DNA of 39,837 nucleotides. It comes from an uncultured Collinsella sp. (lineage in GTDB: Bacteria > Actinomycetota > Coriobacteriia > Coriobacteriales > Coriobacteriaceae). This document shows positions 7,694-17,741 of this stretch, piece by piece. The translations under genes were made by a program, and so were the position numbers. The notes beneath the pieces are model-generated. The model did not search any database, was not told the origin of the DNA, and worked only from the letters and a program-made list of their open reading frames with translations. Numbering within the stretch: position 1 is the stretch's first letter; every line of letters begins with the position of its first letter. Location: positions 1-39,837 of the forward strand of contig CAKULD010000012.1 of NCBI GenBank assembly GCA_934667065.1, given 5' to 3'.

Positions 7694-7852
7694 GCATACA
7701 AGTTACATACATGTCTTTGCGATGTCGACTGGTTGTATGCTATATTTGTCTCAGAAATTTTGTTGGTGGGGTTTTTGAAAACTTGTTACCAGCGGTTTTG
7801 TTGTTGTGTTGGATACATGCTTGAATTGTAGAGCATACAAGTTAGATACAGG
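7694..7852. promoter_or_regulatory. Candidate GntR operators in the divergent SIS2/gntR region
   Basis: A 20-base site at 7694-7713 (GCATACAAGTTACATACATG) is repeated at 7833-7852 with three changes. A reversed half-site TTGTATGC lies at 7733-7740. One copy sits near the SIS gene 2 start and one directly before the gntR start. This fits repression of both divergent genes by the adjacent UTRA-type regulator. Confidence 0.6.
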
Positions 7853-7860
7853 TTTGAGGT

Positions 7861-8583
7861 ATGAGCGCTTCGTCCAAAAAGAATCTAGCCCAATACGAAC
7901 GTCTGGCAGCTACCCTGCGCGACTGCATTGCCGCCGGCACGTATGCGCGCGGCGACAAGCTGCCGTCCGAGATGGACCTCATGGCCGAGTCGGGCCTATC
8001 GCGCAGCACGGTGCGCCATGCCCTTAAGGTTTTGGTTGACGAGGGCTTGGTGCGCACCGAGCGCGGACGCGGCGCCTTTGTGGCCGATACGCCTTCGGTG
8101 CACGAGAACAATCTGGTGTTTTCGAGCTACACCGCGCAAGTCGAGGGCCAGGGCATGAAGCCAACCACGCGCACGGTGGACTCGGGCTTTGCCAAGGCAA
8201 CGGGCAACGTGGCCAAGTTTTTCGATGCCGCCGTGGGCAGCAAACTCGTCAAACTTGTCCGTATGCGATACCTGGACGATGCGCCACTGTGCCTGGAGAC
8301 CACTTACCTGCCGCCAAGCTTTGAGCCGCTTATCGATCGCGACCTCAACGGCTCGCTCTATGCTACGTTGCGCCAGGAGTTCCATCGCGCGCCGGCACAG
8401 GGACACAAGACCTTTGAGGTGTGCTACGCGTCGCAAAACGAGGCGTTTTTGCTCAACGTCGAGCGCGGGCAGGCGCTGATCCTCATCACCGACTACGTCT
8501 ACGACACCGACGGCCGCCCGCTCCACATCTCCAAGCGCATCCAACGCACCGACCGCGCCAAATACACCGAACCCATTGGCTAA
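7861..8583 (+). CDS. GntR-family regulator, HutC subfamily with UTRA domain
   Basis: A 240-residue transcription factor. The winged helix (about 10-75) shows GDKLPSEMDLMAESGLSRSTVRHALKVL; residues from about 95 to 235 form the UTRA effector domain ending with DGRPLHISKRIQR. UTRA regulators usually bind a sugar phosphate or related intermediate and release DNA on induction. It is divergent from SIS gene 2 and shares a 200-base region with repeated ATAC motifs. It is the likely local regulator of the SIS/PTS locus, comparable in kind to FrlR of fructoselysine operons. The ATG has only GAGG close by, so translation may be weak. Confidence 0.9.
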   Translation: MSASSKKNLAQYERLAATLRDCIAAGTYARGDKLPSEMDLMAESGLSRSTVRHALKVLVDEGLVRTERGRGAFVADTPSVHENNLVFSSYTAQVEGQGMKPTTRTVDSGFAKATGNVAKFFDAAVGSKLVKLVRMRYLDDAPLCLETTYLPPSFEPLIDRDLNGSLYATLRQEFHRAPAQGHKTFEVCYASQNEAFLLNVERGQALILITDYVYDTDGRPLHISKRIQRTDRAKYTEPIG

Positions 8584-8604
8584 CCTGCCAAAATAAACCT
8601 GTCC

Positions 8605-9195
8605 CTAAATGGTAGGTTTGGGGAGGTCGGGAAACCAGGTTGGTTTGGGTTGGTTGGGGACGCGTTCGGCTAGGACCAGCTCCATCCAGCACATGTCGTA
8701 CCAGCGGCCGAACTTTTGCGCGCAGCGGTCGAACGTTCCCACCAGGCGATATCCCATATGGGCATGGAAATCCTGGCTGTTGTGAGTCAGGTACTCGTCG
8801 TCCGCATCGTGCGGCACGGCGATGAGCGCGCACATGTTGGTGATACCCATGGCGACCAGGCATTGCTTGAGCGCATCGTGCAGCTTGCGGCCCAGCCCGC
8901 CGTGGCGTACATCGCGCGCCAGGTAAATCGACGTCTCGACCGACCAGTCATACGCTTGGCGGCTATTGAGCGGGCTCACATAGGCATAACCCACCGGGCG
9001 CCCGTCGAGTTCCATTACCAGATACGGATAACGCCTGAGCGTGCGCTCGATGCGCCCGGCAAACTCCTCAACACTCGGCACCTCGTATTCGCAGGTGATC
9101 ACCGTCTCGCGCACATACGGCTCATAGATGGCCAACAGCGCCGGCGCGTCATCGGGCGTCGCCAGGCGAATCGTCGGTTCGGACATCTCGGGCAT
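8605..9195 (-). CDS. GNAT acetyltransferase (phosphinothricin-acetyltransferase-like)
   Basis: A 196-residue acetyl-CoA-dependent N-acetyltransferase. The pattern TIRLATPDDAPALLAIYEPYV, VSPLNSR, SVETSIYLARDVRHGGLGRKL (acetyl-CoA loop) and HAHMGYRLVGTFDRCAQKFGRWYDM is characteristic of the Pat/YncA group, which acetylates methionine-like amines or small amino compounds. Start is the ATG at 9193-9195 after GGGGAGGGG; an upstream in-frame ATG lacks a site. The last 17 residues are Pro-rich (PNQPKPTWFPDLPKPTI) and lie outside the fold, encoded in a repeat-like stretch. It converges on gntR with a gap of about 20 bases. Confidence 0.88.
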   Translation of the reverse strand: MPEMSEPTIRLATPDDAPALLAIYEPYVRETVITCEYEVPSVEEFAGRIERTLRRYPYLVMELDGRPVGYAYVSPLNSRQAYDWSVETSIYLARDVRHGGLGRKLHDALKQCLVAMGITNMCALIAVPHDADDEYLTHNSQDFHAHMGYRLVGTFDRCAQKFGRWYDMCWMELVLAERVPNQPKPTWFPDLPKPTI

Positions 9196-9210
9196 ACAGC
9201 CCCTCCCCTC

Positions 9211-9256
9211 AAAAAGCAAGGCTGCCCCGCGCCGCATCGCAGCGCAAGGCAGCCTT
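9211..9256 (-). terminator. Intrinsic terminator after threonine aldolase
   Basis: Arms at 9218-9226 and 9248-9256 (AAGGCTGCC with GGCAGCCTT) pair perfectly around a GC-rich loop. On the minus strand the stem is followed by GCTTTTT (9211-9217). Confidence 0.8.
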
Positions 9257-9271
9257 CATCATCATACCAAC

Positions 9272-10297
9272 CTACAGGACAGCCGCCAGCGCGTCGATGT
9301 CCGCCTGCGTGGTCGCCCAGCTGGTGCAAAAGCGCACCACGGTATGGGTCTCGTCGTACTTTTCCCAATACTCAATTGCCGCATGCTCGCGAATGCGGGC
9401 CATGGCCTCGTTGGGCAGGATCACAAACTGCTGGTTGGTCGGCGTCTCCAAGAAGAACTGGTAGCCACGCTCGTGCAGCACACGGCGCAGTGCCTTCGCG
9501 GTCTCAATCGCCTGGCGGCCAATCTCAAAATATAGGCCGTCGGTAAAGAGCGCCTCGAACTGCACGCCCGTCAGGCGGCCCTTGGCCAGCAGCGCGCCAT
9601 GCTGCTTAATGCGCGGAATGGGATGTGCCGGAGCGTGCATGCCGCAGAACACCACGGCCTCGCCGCAAAGCGCGCCGCACTTGGTGCCGCCGATGTAGAA
9701 CACGTCGCACAGCTGCGCCAGCTCGGGCAGGGTAATGTCGCACTCATCGGCCGCCAGCGCATAGGCCAAGCGGGCACCGTCCACAAACAGCGGAATCTCG
9801 CGCTTCTGGCACACGGCATGAATTGCCGCGAGCTCGGCCTTGGAGTACAGCGTGCCGTACTCGGTCGACAGGCTCACGTACACGGCACCCGGGAACACCG
9901 TGTGCTCGTAGCTCTCGTTTTCGTAGAACACCTGGATATAGTTTTCGAGGTCCTCGGCGTGCATCTTGCCCTCGTAGCCGGGGATGGTGAGCACCTTGTG
10001 GCCGCCGAACTCGATGGCGCCCGCCTCGTGGCAGGCGACGTGGCCGGTCTCGGCGGCAACAACGCCCTCGTACGGCGCAAGCAGCATATCGATCACCGTC
10101 GCGTTGGCCTGCGTACCGCCAACCAGCAAAAACACGTCGGCATCGGGGGCCTGGCAGGCCTCGCGGATGAGCTGCTTGGCACGCTCGGTGTGCGCATCGG
10201 TACCGTAGCCGGGCTGCGGCTCCATGTTGGTGTCGACGAGCGCCTGCAGCACCGCGGGGTGCGCGCCGTGGGAATAGTCGTTGTTGAACGCGAGCAT
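9272..10297 (-). CDS. ltaE: Low-specificity threonine aldolase-like PLP enzyme
   Basis: A 341-residue cytoplasmic fold-type I PLP enzyme. Family marks include FNNDYSHGAHPAVLQAL at the N-terminus, GGTQAN near 60-65, FVDGARLAYAL with Asp173 for the cofactor pyridine, and the Schiff-base Lys206 in IGGTKCGAL. The expected reaction is threonine or allo-threonine to glycine plus acetaldehyde. Length is typical. The ATG follows AGAGGA. Its own terminator follows the gene, so it is probably transcribed apart from the acetyltransferase. Confidence 0.9.
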   Translation of the reverse strand: MLAFNNDYSHGAHPAVLQALVDTNMEPQPGYGTDAHTERAKQLIREACQAPDADVFLLVGGTQANATVIDMLLAPYEGVVAAETGHVACHEAGAIEFGGHKVLTIPGYEGKMHAEDLENYIQVFYENESYEHTVFPGAVYVSLSTEYGTLYSKAELAAIHAVCQKREIPLFVDGARLAYALAADECDITLPELAQLCDVFYIGGTKCGALCGEAVVFCGMHAPAHPIPRIKQHGALLAKGRLTGVQFEALFTDGLYFEIGRQAIETAKALRRVLHERGYQFFLETPTNQQFVILPNEAMARIREHAAIEYWEKYDETHTVVRFCTSWATTQADIDALAAVL

Positions 10298-10342
10298 GGC
10301 AATCCTCTCTTACCGGGTATCAGCCAGATGATTCAAACGGGG

Positions 10343-11206
10343 CTATTGTACGCCGTGCGGGTAGACGATGCGTGCGGCAAGACACTCGAGCGCCAGCACC
10401 AAGGCAAAACCGCAGCTCACATCGCTCAGAAAATGCGCACCAATCACGATGCGCCCAAAGGCGACGAGCGCCGCAACGCCAGCCGCCGCCCAAAAGACCA
10501 CGCGACGGCGCGACGGCTCCCGCTTAAAGGCCGCCGCGGGAAGGCCCGCGAGCATCATGCCAATCGCAGCGTGCGCGGTATGACCGCTCGCAAACGACTT
10601 GAACCCGTCCTTGATCACGCCGTTGGCGACATAGACCCACTTGTCGGGATTGCCGATCACCCACCACGGCTGAAACTCGAGCCCCCGCGTCACCTCGATC
10701 ACGCGCATGCGCGGGCGCGACCATAGCGGCTTGACGATCACGTTGAGGATGATGGCTTGCGCGACCCACACGGCGAGCACCATCAGCGCCCAGCGCGTGA
10801 GCTCGTCGGGCTCAGTCCCGCGCGTAAGGCGATAGACGATGAGGTTGGCGGCGATAACCAGCACAAACGTCAGCACCAACTGAGCCGCGACGAGTTTGCC
10901 GCCAGCCCGCAAAGACGAAATGATCTCGTAGCCGGCCAGGCCGACGTTGACGAGAATGCCGAGCACGGCGAGCCATTTGCTCCCCCTGGAATCGGGGCGC
11001 GCCGCGCGCACGAGCATAATGCCCGCGACGCTCGCCGTCAGCTCAAACGGCAGCTCGCCAGCAGCCTCGACAAAGCGTCCGTACATGCTGGCGATGTTGA
11101 ACAGCGCGCTCGAGATCTGATAATCGAAGAAGCTGCCCGTGAGCAGGCAAAGGGCCAGAATAGCCGCAATAATGGCAGCGTCTTTCTTATAGATGTACCC
11201 GAACAT
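10343..11206 (-). CDS. PAP2-family membrane phosphatase
   Basis: A 287-residue integral membrane protein with about six spans. PAP2 motifs are present: Lys159-x4-Arg164-Pro, SFASGHTAHA (Ser207-His209) and Arg252-x5-His258-x3-Asp262, the catalytic triad used for lipid phosphate or undecaprenyl pyrophosphate hydrolysis. The first motif is shorter than the canonical Lys-x6-Arg-Pro. Start is the ATG at 11204-11206 (MFGYIYKKD) after AAAGG; an upstream in-frame start lacks support. Likely roles are cell envelope lipid recycling or phosphatidate hydrolysis. Confidence 0.85.
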   Translation of the reverse strand: MFGYIYKKDAAIIAAILALCLLTGSFFDYQISSALFNIASMYGRFVEAAGELPFELTASVAGIMLVRAARPDSRGSKWLAVLGILVNVGLAGYEIISSLRAGGKLVAAQLVLTFVLVIAANLIVYRLTRGTEPDELTRWALMVLAVWVAQAIILNVIVKPLWSRPRMRVIEVTRGLEFQPWWVIGNPDKWVYVANGVIKDGFKSFASGHTAHAAIGMMLAGLPAAAFKREPSRRRVVFWAAAGVAALVAFGRIVIGAHFLSDVSCGFALVLALECLAARIVYPHGVQ

Positions 11207-11242
11207 GGCATCCTTTCGGTCGGGCAGAAGGTCAACCAGCGA

Positions 11243-11267
11243 CGTGGTGGGACATTGTCCCACCACG
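11243..11267. repeat. Perfect palindrome with 12-base arms
   Basis: Arms CGTGGTGGGACA and complement flank a single T at 11255. It lies between mfd and the PAP2 gene. No T-run follows on either strand, so it looks like a REP-type palindrome rather than a terminator. Its TGGGACA/TGTCCCA core resembles other intergenic palindromes in this window. Confidence 0.75.
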
Positions 11268-11278
11268 CCCCTTACTTG

Positions 11279-14200
11279 TTAGTCGTCATCGCTCGCGCCC
11301 AATTGCTGTAGCAGCATAAGCGCGGCTGCCACCGGGCCGGTGCCGTCGTTGGCATCGAGGCCGCGGCCCAGGCCGCTGCCCGCACCGGCGCCCGCCTTGT
11401 AGGGCACCGACAGCTTGCGGCTCTTAGGGAAGTTCACCGCGCCGTAGCGATTCTTAAACTCAAAGGCCACCTTCTTGGGCACGTCGACGTCCAGGAAGGT
11501 GATGCGCCCGCCGCTGAGCGTGACGCTCTCGAGCCCCAGACGCTCGCCGCGAATGCGGATACGCGCGCGGTTGAACAGGTTGAGTCCCGCCAACGGCAGC
11601 TCGCCATGTGCGGCCTCAGTCTCCTCCTGCACCTCGTCGATGCTCTCCAGGTCCTCGGCCGCCGCAAGCTTTCGGTACACGAGCACGCGCTGGTCCACCG
11701 CCGGCATGTACTCCTCGGACAGGAAGTAGTCGGCCGGCAGGTTGATGCCCACGCTCGCCGCCTCCACGCCGGCGTCGTCATCGCCGCGCGCCTCGGCCAC
11801 GGCCTGTCCCAGCATCTGCGTAAACAGGTCAAAGCCCACGCTCGACAGGTTGCCGTGCTGCTCAGCGCCCATCAGCGAACCGGCGCCGCGAATCTCCAGG
11901 TCGCGCATGGCGATACGCATGCCGCTGCCCAGGTCCTGGAACTCGGAAAGTGCAGTCAGGCGCGCCGTGGCCTCCTCGGTGAGCGGCAGCTCGCCCGGGA
12001 ACATAAAGTACGCGTAGGCCTGCGTGACAGAACGGCCCACACGGCCCTTGAGCTGGTAAAGCTGTGCCAGACCCAGGCGCTGCGAGTCCTCGATGATGAG
12101 CGTGTTGGCCGTTGCGTTGTCGATGCCGCTCTCCACGATGGTCGTGGCGATGAGCACGTCGATCTTCTTGGTCGCGAACTCGATCATCACGTCCTCGACC
12201 TCGCGCGGGCTCATCTTGCCGTGTGCCACACCCACGCGCGCCTCGGGCGCGGCCTCGTGCACGCGCGCCACGGCGTCGTCGATGGTCTTGACGCGGTTGG
12301 ACACGTAGTACACCTGACCGCCGCGGCCCACCTCCAGGCGAATCGCCGCACTCACCACGTCGGGGTCGTACTCCCCCACGTGCACGATCACGGGACGGCG
12401 CCCGGTCGGCGGCGTGGTGATCAGGCTCATGTCGCGCACGCCGCTCGTGGCCATCTGCATGGTACGCGGGATGGGCGTTGCCGAAAGCGTGAGCACGTCG
12501 ATCTGCTCGCGCAGGTTCTTGAGCTGTTCCTTGTGCTGTACGCCAAAGCGCTGTTCCTCGTCAATGATCACCAGGCCCAGGTTCTTGGGGTTCACATCGG
12601 CCGAAAGCAGACGGTGCGTGCCGATAAGCACGTCGATCGTGCCCTCGGCAAACGCCTTGAGTGCGCGCTTTTGCTGCGCCGGCGTGCGGAAACGGCTGAG
12701 CACCTCGACCTCGAGGCCAAACGGGGCAAAGCGCTCAAAGAACGTCTCGTAGTGTTGCTGGGCCAAAATGGTCGTGGGGCAAAGCACCATGACCTGGCGG
12801 CCGGAGTCCACGCACTTAAACGCCGCGCGCAGGGCGACCTCGGTCTTGCCAAAGCCCACGTCGCCGCACAGCAGGCGGTCCATGGGCTTGGGCGCCTCCA
12901 TGTCGGCCTTAATGTCGGCGATGGCCTCCAGCTGGTCGCGCGTCTCGTCGTAGGGAAAGCTCTGCTCCATCTCGATCTGCTCGGGCGTATCGGGCGGGCA
13001 GGCGATGCCCGCGATCGACGAGCGGCGTGTATACAGGTCGACCAGGTCAAACGCCAGCTTTTTGGCGTTCTTGCGCGCCTTGTTGGTGGCGCGTGTCCAG
13101 TCGGCGGTGTTGAGCCTGGTCAGACGCGGCTTGTCGCCGTCGGGGCCAACATAGCGCGTGATGCGGTCGACCTGCTCCAGCGGCACGTAGAGCTTGTCGC
13201 CGTCGGCGTATTCCAGCAAAAAGTAGTCGCGCTCCTTGCCGCCCACTTCCTGGCGCGCGATCTCGCTAAAGAGCGCGATGCCGTGGGTGGCGTGCACCAC
13301 GTAGTCGCCCGGCTTAAACGGGAAGGTGATCTGCGTAATGTCCACCTTGCGGCGGCTACGCGCGCGGTTGGCGTCCATGCGGGCGTTGAGGTCGGCGATC
13401 GAGAACACGGCCAGGCTGGCGTCAGGCACTACCACGCCCTGCGGCAGGGCGGCGTCCACAAAGGTCACGCGCCCGCGCGAGATGGTGGGCACGGCGGCGC
13501 CGGCGGCAGCCTGGGCAGCACCCGCCTCGAGCGAGCGGGCGTTGAGCGCATCGGCCTTGCGGTCACGAATTGCAGCATGGGCCTCCTGGCGGGCAGCGCG
13601 GTCGGCAGAATCCGCGGCCGCCACGCGCACGCGGTCGCCGATAACGCCGGCGTTTTCGGGCGCCGCCGTGAGCGACTCCTCAAAGGTAATGCCCTCGTCG
13701 CCAAAGGTGAGCTCCATCGACTCGCGCGCGCCGCGGTCGGGAATGGCAAACACGCAGGCATAGCGCTTGCCCACGACCTCCTGGATACGCGTCATAAATC
13801 GGTTGTCCGAGCCCGCGATGGCCGGCTGCTCAATCTTAAGCTCGGCCGTCACCGCACCGCCGGCACGAATGAGGCTCACATAGTTCAAGCGCTGCTGAGC
13901 ACCAAAGTCGAGCTGCTGGGCGCGCACGTACAGGCCGTCCAAGCGGTCGATCCCCGCCTCGCCGGCACGCGCCTCAATATCCTCGTAAGCGCGCAGGCAA
14001 TCGTCGAACAGCGAGCGCGGCTCGGACAGCACCACGAGTGCCTTGCCGCTCACATGCGACAGCGGGCTCACCGTCTGGCCGTACATCACCGGCAAAAAGC
14101 GGTCGAGCTCGGGCGTGACGATGCGCGCATCGACCATCTCGAGCAGCGCCGCCAACTTGCTGTCGTCCTGGCTGGCGCGGTAAAGCGCCACGTGCATGTT

Positions 14201-14911
14201 ATGGACGGCCTCGTCGGTGAGTGCCAACTCGCGGCAGGGGAAGATCTCGATGCCGTCCTCGTTGCCGATGGTTTGGCCCGTGGAGCTCACCATGCGGCGA
14301 ATGCGATCGATCTCGTCGCCGAAGAACTCAATACGCACGGGCGCCTTTTCCTGCGCGGGAAACACCTCGACGGTATCGCCGTGCACGCGGAACAAGCCGG
14401 GCGCGTCGGCAGCGCCGGCATTGGTGTAGCCCATGCCCACCAGGCGCTGCGGCACCTCGTCAAAGGGAATCTCCTCGCCCACCGCAAAGGTGGTGGACTC
14501 CCAGTAGCGGCTCTCGACCGGCGGCACGCAACGCAGCAGCGCGCGGGCCGAGGCGACCATGATGCAGTTGTCGCCGCGCACGATGCGCCCCAGCGCCTCG
14601 CAGCGTTGGGCCACCACGGCATCGTCGGGCGCCTGCTCGCGCCATGGATAGTCCTTGCGCTCGGGGAAGCGGCACACGTGTGCCAGGCCCACATAGGCCG
14701 CCAGGCTGCGCGCGGCGCGATCGGCAGCGTCCTCGCCGCTCACGATATAGACCGTGGGGCGCGGGCGACGCGCAAACTGGGCGGCAGCCATAAGCGTGCG
14801 ACCCGACTGCGACACGGCCAGCGTCACGTCCTCGCCGGCATCGAGTCCAGCCTCGACGGTCTGCAGCGCCTCGGCAGTGTAGAGCTGCGCAGCTATACGG
14901 TGAATGAGCAT
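11279..14911 (-). CDS. mfd: Transcription-repair coupling factor Mfd
   Basis: A 1210-residue DNA translocase that removes RNA polymerase stalled at lesions and recruits UvrA. Domains in order: UvrB-like N-terminal modules (to about 440), the CarD-like RNA polymerase interaction domain near 525-600 (FKPGDYVVHATHGIALF), then the RecG-like helicase with Walker A GDVGFGKTEVALRAA near 685, DEEQRFGVQHKE near 784 and SATPIPRTMQM, and the C-terminal UvrA-inhibiting domain. The start is the ATG at 14909-14911 with GGAGG six bases upstream; the longer frame starts lack a site. A terminator-like hairpin precedes it. Length is slightly above E. coli Mfd. Confidence 0.97.
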   Translation of the reverse strand: MLIHRIAAQLYTAEALQTVEAGLDAGEDVTLAVSQSGRTLMAAAQFARRPRPTVYIVSGEDAADRAARSLAAYVGLAHVCRFPERKDYPWREQAPDDAVVAQRCEALGRIVRGDNCIMVASARALLRCVPPVESRYWESTTFAVGEEIPFDEVPQRLVGMGYTNAGAADAPGLFRVHGDTVEVFPAQEKAPVRIEFFGDEIDRIRRMVSSTGQTIGNEDGIEIFPCRELALTDEAVHNMHVALYRASQDDSKLAALLEMVDARIVTPELDRFLPVMYGQTVSPLSHVSGKALVVLSEPRSLFDDCLRAYEDIEARAGEAGIDRLDGLYVRAQQLDFGAQQRLNYVSLIRAGGAVTAELKIEQPAIAGSDNRFMTRIQEVVGKRYACVFAIPDRGARESMELTFGDEGITFEESLTAAPENAGVIGDRVRVAAADSADRAARQEAHAAIRDRKADALNARSLEAGAAQAAAGAAVPTISRGRVTFVDAALPQGVVVPDASLAVFSIADLNARMDANRARSRRKVDITQITFPFKPGDYVVHATHGIALFSEIARQEVGGKERDYFLLEYADGDKLYVPLEQVDRITRYVGPDGDKPRLTRLNTADWTRATNKARKNAKKLAFDLVDLYTRRSSIAGIACPPDTPEQIEMEQSFPYDETRDQLEAIADIKADMEAPKPMDRLLCGDVGFGKTEVALRAAFKCVDSGRQVMVLCPTTILAQQHYETFFERFAPFGLEVEVLSRFRTPAQQKRALKAFAEGTIDVLIGTHRLLSADVNPKNLGLVIIDEEQRFGVQHKEQLKNLREQIDVLTLSATPIPRTMQMATSGVRDMSLITTPPTGRRPVIVHVGEYDPDVVSAAIRLEVGRGGQVYYVSNRVKTIDDAVARVHEAAPEARVGVAHGKMSPREVEDVMIEFATKKIDVLIATTIVESGIDNATANTLIIEDSQRLGLAQLYQLKGRVGRSVTQAYAYFMFPGELPLTEEATARLTALSEFQDLGSGMRIAMRDLEIRGAGSLMGAEQHGNLSSVGFDLFTQMLGQAVAEARGDDDAGVEAASVGINLPADYFLSEEYMPAVDQRVLVYRKLAAAEDLESIDEVQEETEAAHGELPLAGLNLFNRARIRIRGERLGLESVTLSGGRITFLDVDVPKKVAFEFKNRYGAVNFPKSRKLSVPYKAGAGAGSGLGRGLDANDGTGPVAAALMLLQQLGASDDD

Positions 14912-14936
14912 GCTGTTCCTCCGGCATCGCAACGCC

Positions 14937-14965
14937 AAAAGCCCGCCGGGGCAAGCTCGGCGGGT
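14937..14965 (-). terminator. Terminator-like hairpin between nth and mfd
   Basis: Minus-strand stem ACCCGCCG/CGGCGGGC (14958-14965 with 14941-14948) is followed by TTTT (14937-14940). It lies only about 15 bases before the mfd ribosome site, so mfd must be expressed by readthrough, attenuation, or a promoter overlapping the hairpin. Confidence 0.7.
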
Positions 14966-15075
14966 CGTTCGTCAAAAATCATTGCTTGTCATGGTAGCGC
15001 ATGGAGAGGACTCCGGCTCAAGCGCACGCCCAGCCCCGCAACAAAAACGCTAGACGGGCAAGCCGCGCTCTGCCC

Positions 15076-15741
15076 CTACCCCATCACGCGCACGCTGGGG
15101 CACAAATCTGCCAACGGGCACTCGTCGCATTTGGGCTTGCGGGCATCGCAGATCTCGCGACCAAAGGTGATCCACTGGTGGTTGACCGATTCCCAATACT
15201 CGTGCGGCAAGATCTTGAGCAGGTCCTGCTCGGTCTTGAGCGGTTCCTTGGCATGCGTCTTAGGACTCAGCATCAGACGGTGCGCAATGCGGTTGACATG
15301 CGTATCCACCGCAATGCCCTCCACGATGCCGTACCCCACGTTGAGCACGATGTTCGCCGTCTTGCGCCCCACGCCCGCCAGCTTGACGAGCTCCTTCATG
15401 TCCGCCGGCACCACACCGTCGTAATCGGCGACGATCATCTGGGCGGCCTCCACGGCATGCTTGGCCTTGCTCTTATAGAAGCCAAGCGACTTGATCGTGT
15501 CCGCCACGTCGGCAACACTCGCCCCGGCCATGGCCTCGGGCGTGGGCCACTGGGCAAACAGCCGCGGCGTCACCTTGTTGACCTGCGCATCGGTCGTTTG
15601 CGCCGAGAGCAGCACCGCGATCAGCAGGCGGAAAGGATTCTCGTGGTCCAAGAAGCACTCGACCGGGCCATAGCGACGGTTGAGGCGCTCGCACACCTCG
15701 ATGGCGCGCTCGCGCTTGGCGGCATTGGTCTCGCGTGGCAT
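15076..15741 (-). CDS. nth: Endonuclease III
   Basis: A 221-residue bifunctional DNA glycosylase/AP lyase for oxidised pyrimidines. The helix-hairpin-helix LVKLAGVGRKTANIVLNV contains the catalytic Lys127; Asp146 lies in AVDTHV; the Fe-S cluster ligands are Cys198, Cys205, Cys208 and Cys214 (C-x6-C-x2-C-x5-C). Start is the ATG at 15739-15741 after GAGGAG. It lies upstream of mfd in the same direction, forming a DNA repair pair. Confidence 0.96.
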   Translation of the reverse strand: MPRETNAAKRERAIEVCERLNRRYGPVECFLDHENPFRLLIAVLLSAQTTDAQVNKVTPRLFAQWPTPEAMAGASVADVADTIKSLGFYKSKAKHAVEAAQMIVADYDGVVPADMKELVKLAGVGRKTANIVLNVGYGIVEGIAVDTHVNRIAHRLMLSPKTHAKEPLKTEQDLLKILPHEYWESVNHQWITFGREICDARKPKCDECPLADLCPSVRVMG

Positions 15742-15812
15742 AACGACTCCTCGGCTCAACAGCTCAACGGCACAACAAACTTATGTCCACGATTGTCCCA
15801 CGTCCGGGACCT

Positions 15813-17615
<1,803 letters not shown>

Positions 17616-17690
17616 GGACTTCCTTTCGCGTCTGGCAGGGCGAAAGGTCATTGTTGCACATTGGAGCGTGCTCCAGACAAGCGCGATACG

Positions 17691-17735
17691 AAAAGCGGCG
17701 GGACGCCCGCATCTGCGCAGGCGCCCCACCGCCTG
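17691..17735 (-). terminator. Probable terminator after rmuC
   Basis: A minus-strand GC-rich imperfect stem (about 17697-17735) is followed by GCTTTTC, with TTTT at 17691-17694. It begins directly after the rmuC stop codon. Confidence 0.6.
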
Positions 17736-17741
17736 TTGTAG

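Noticed and set aside
11606..15424. Very long plus-strand open frame opposite mfd
   Set aside because: It lies antisense to a complete, motif-bearing Mfd and is His/Arg/Leu-biased as expected for a shadow frame in GC-rich DNA.
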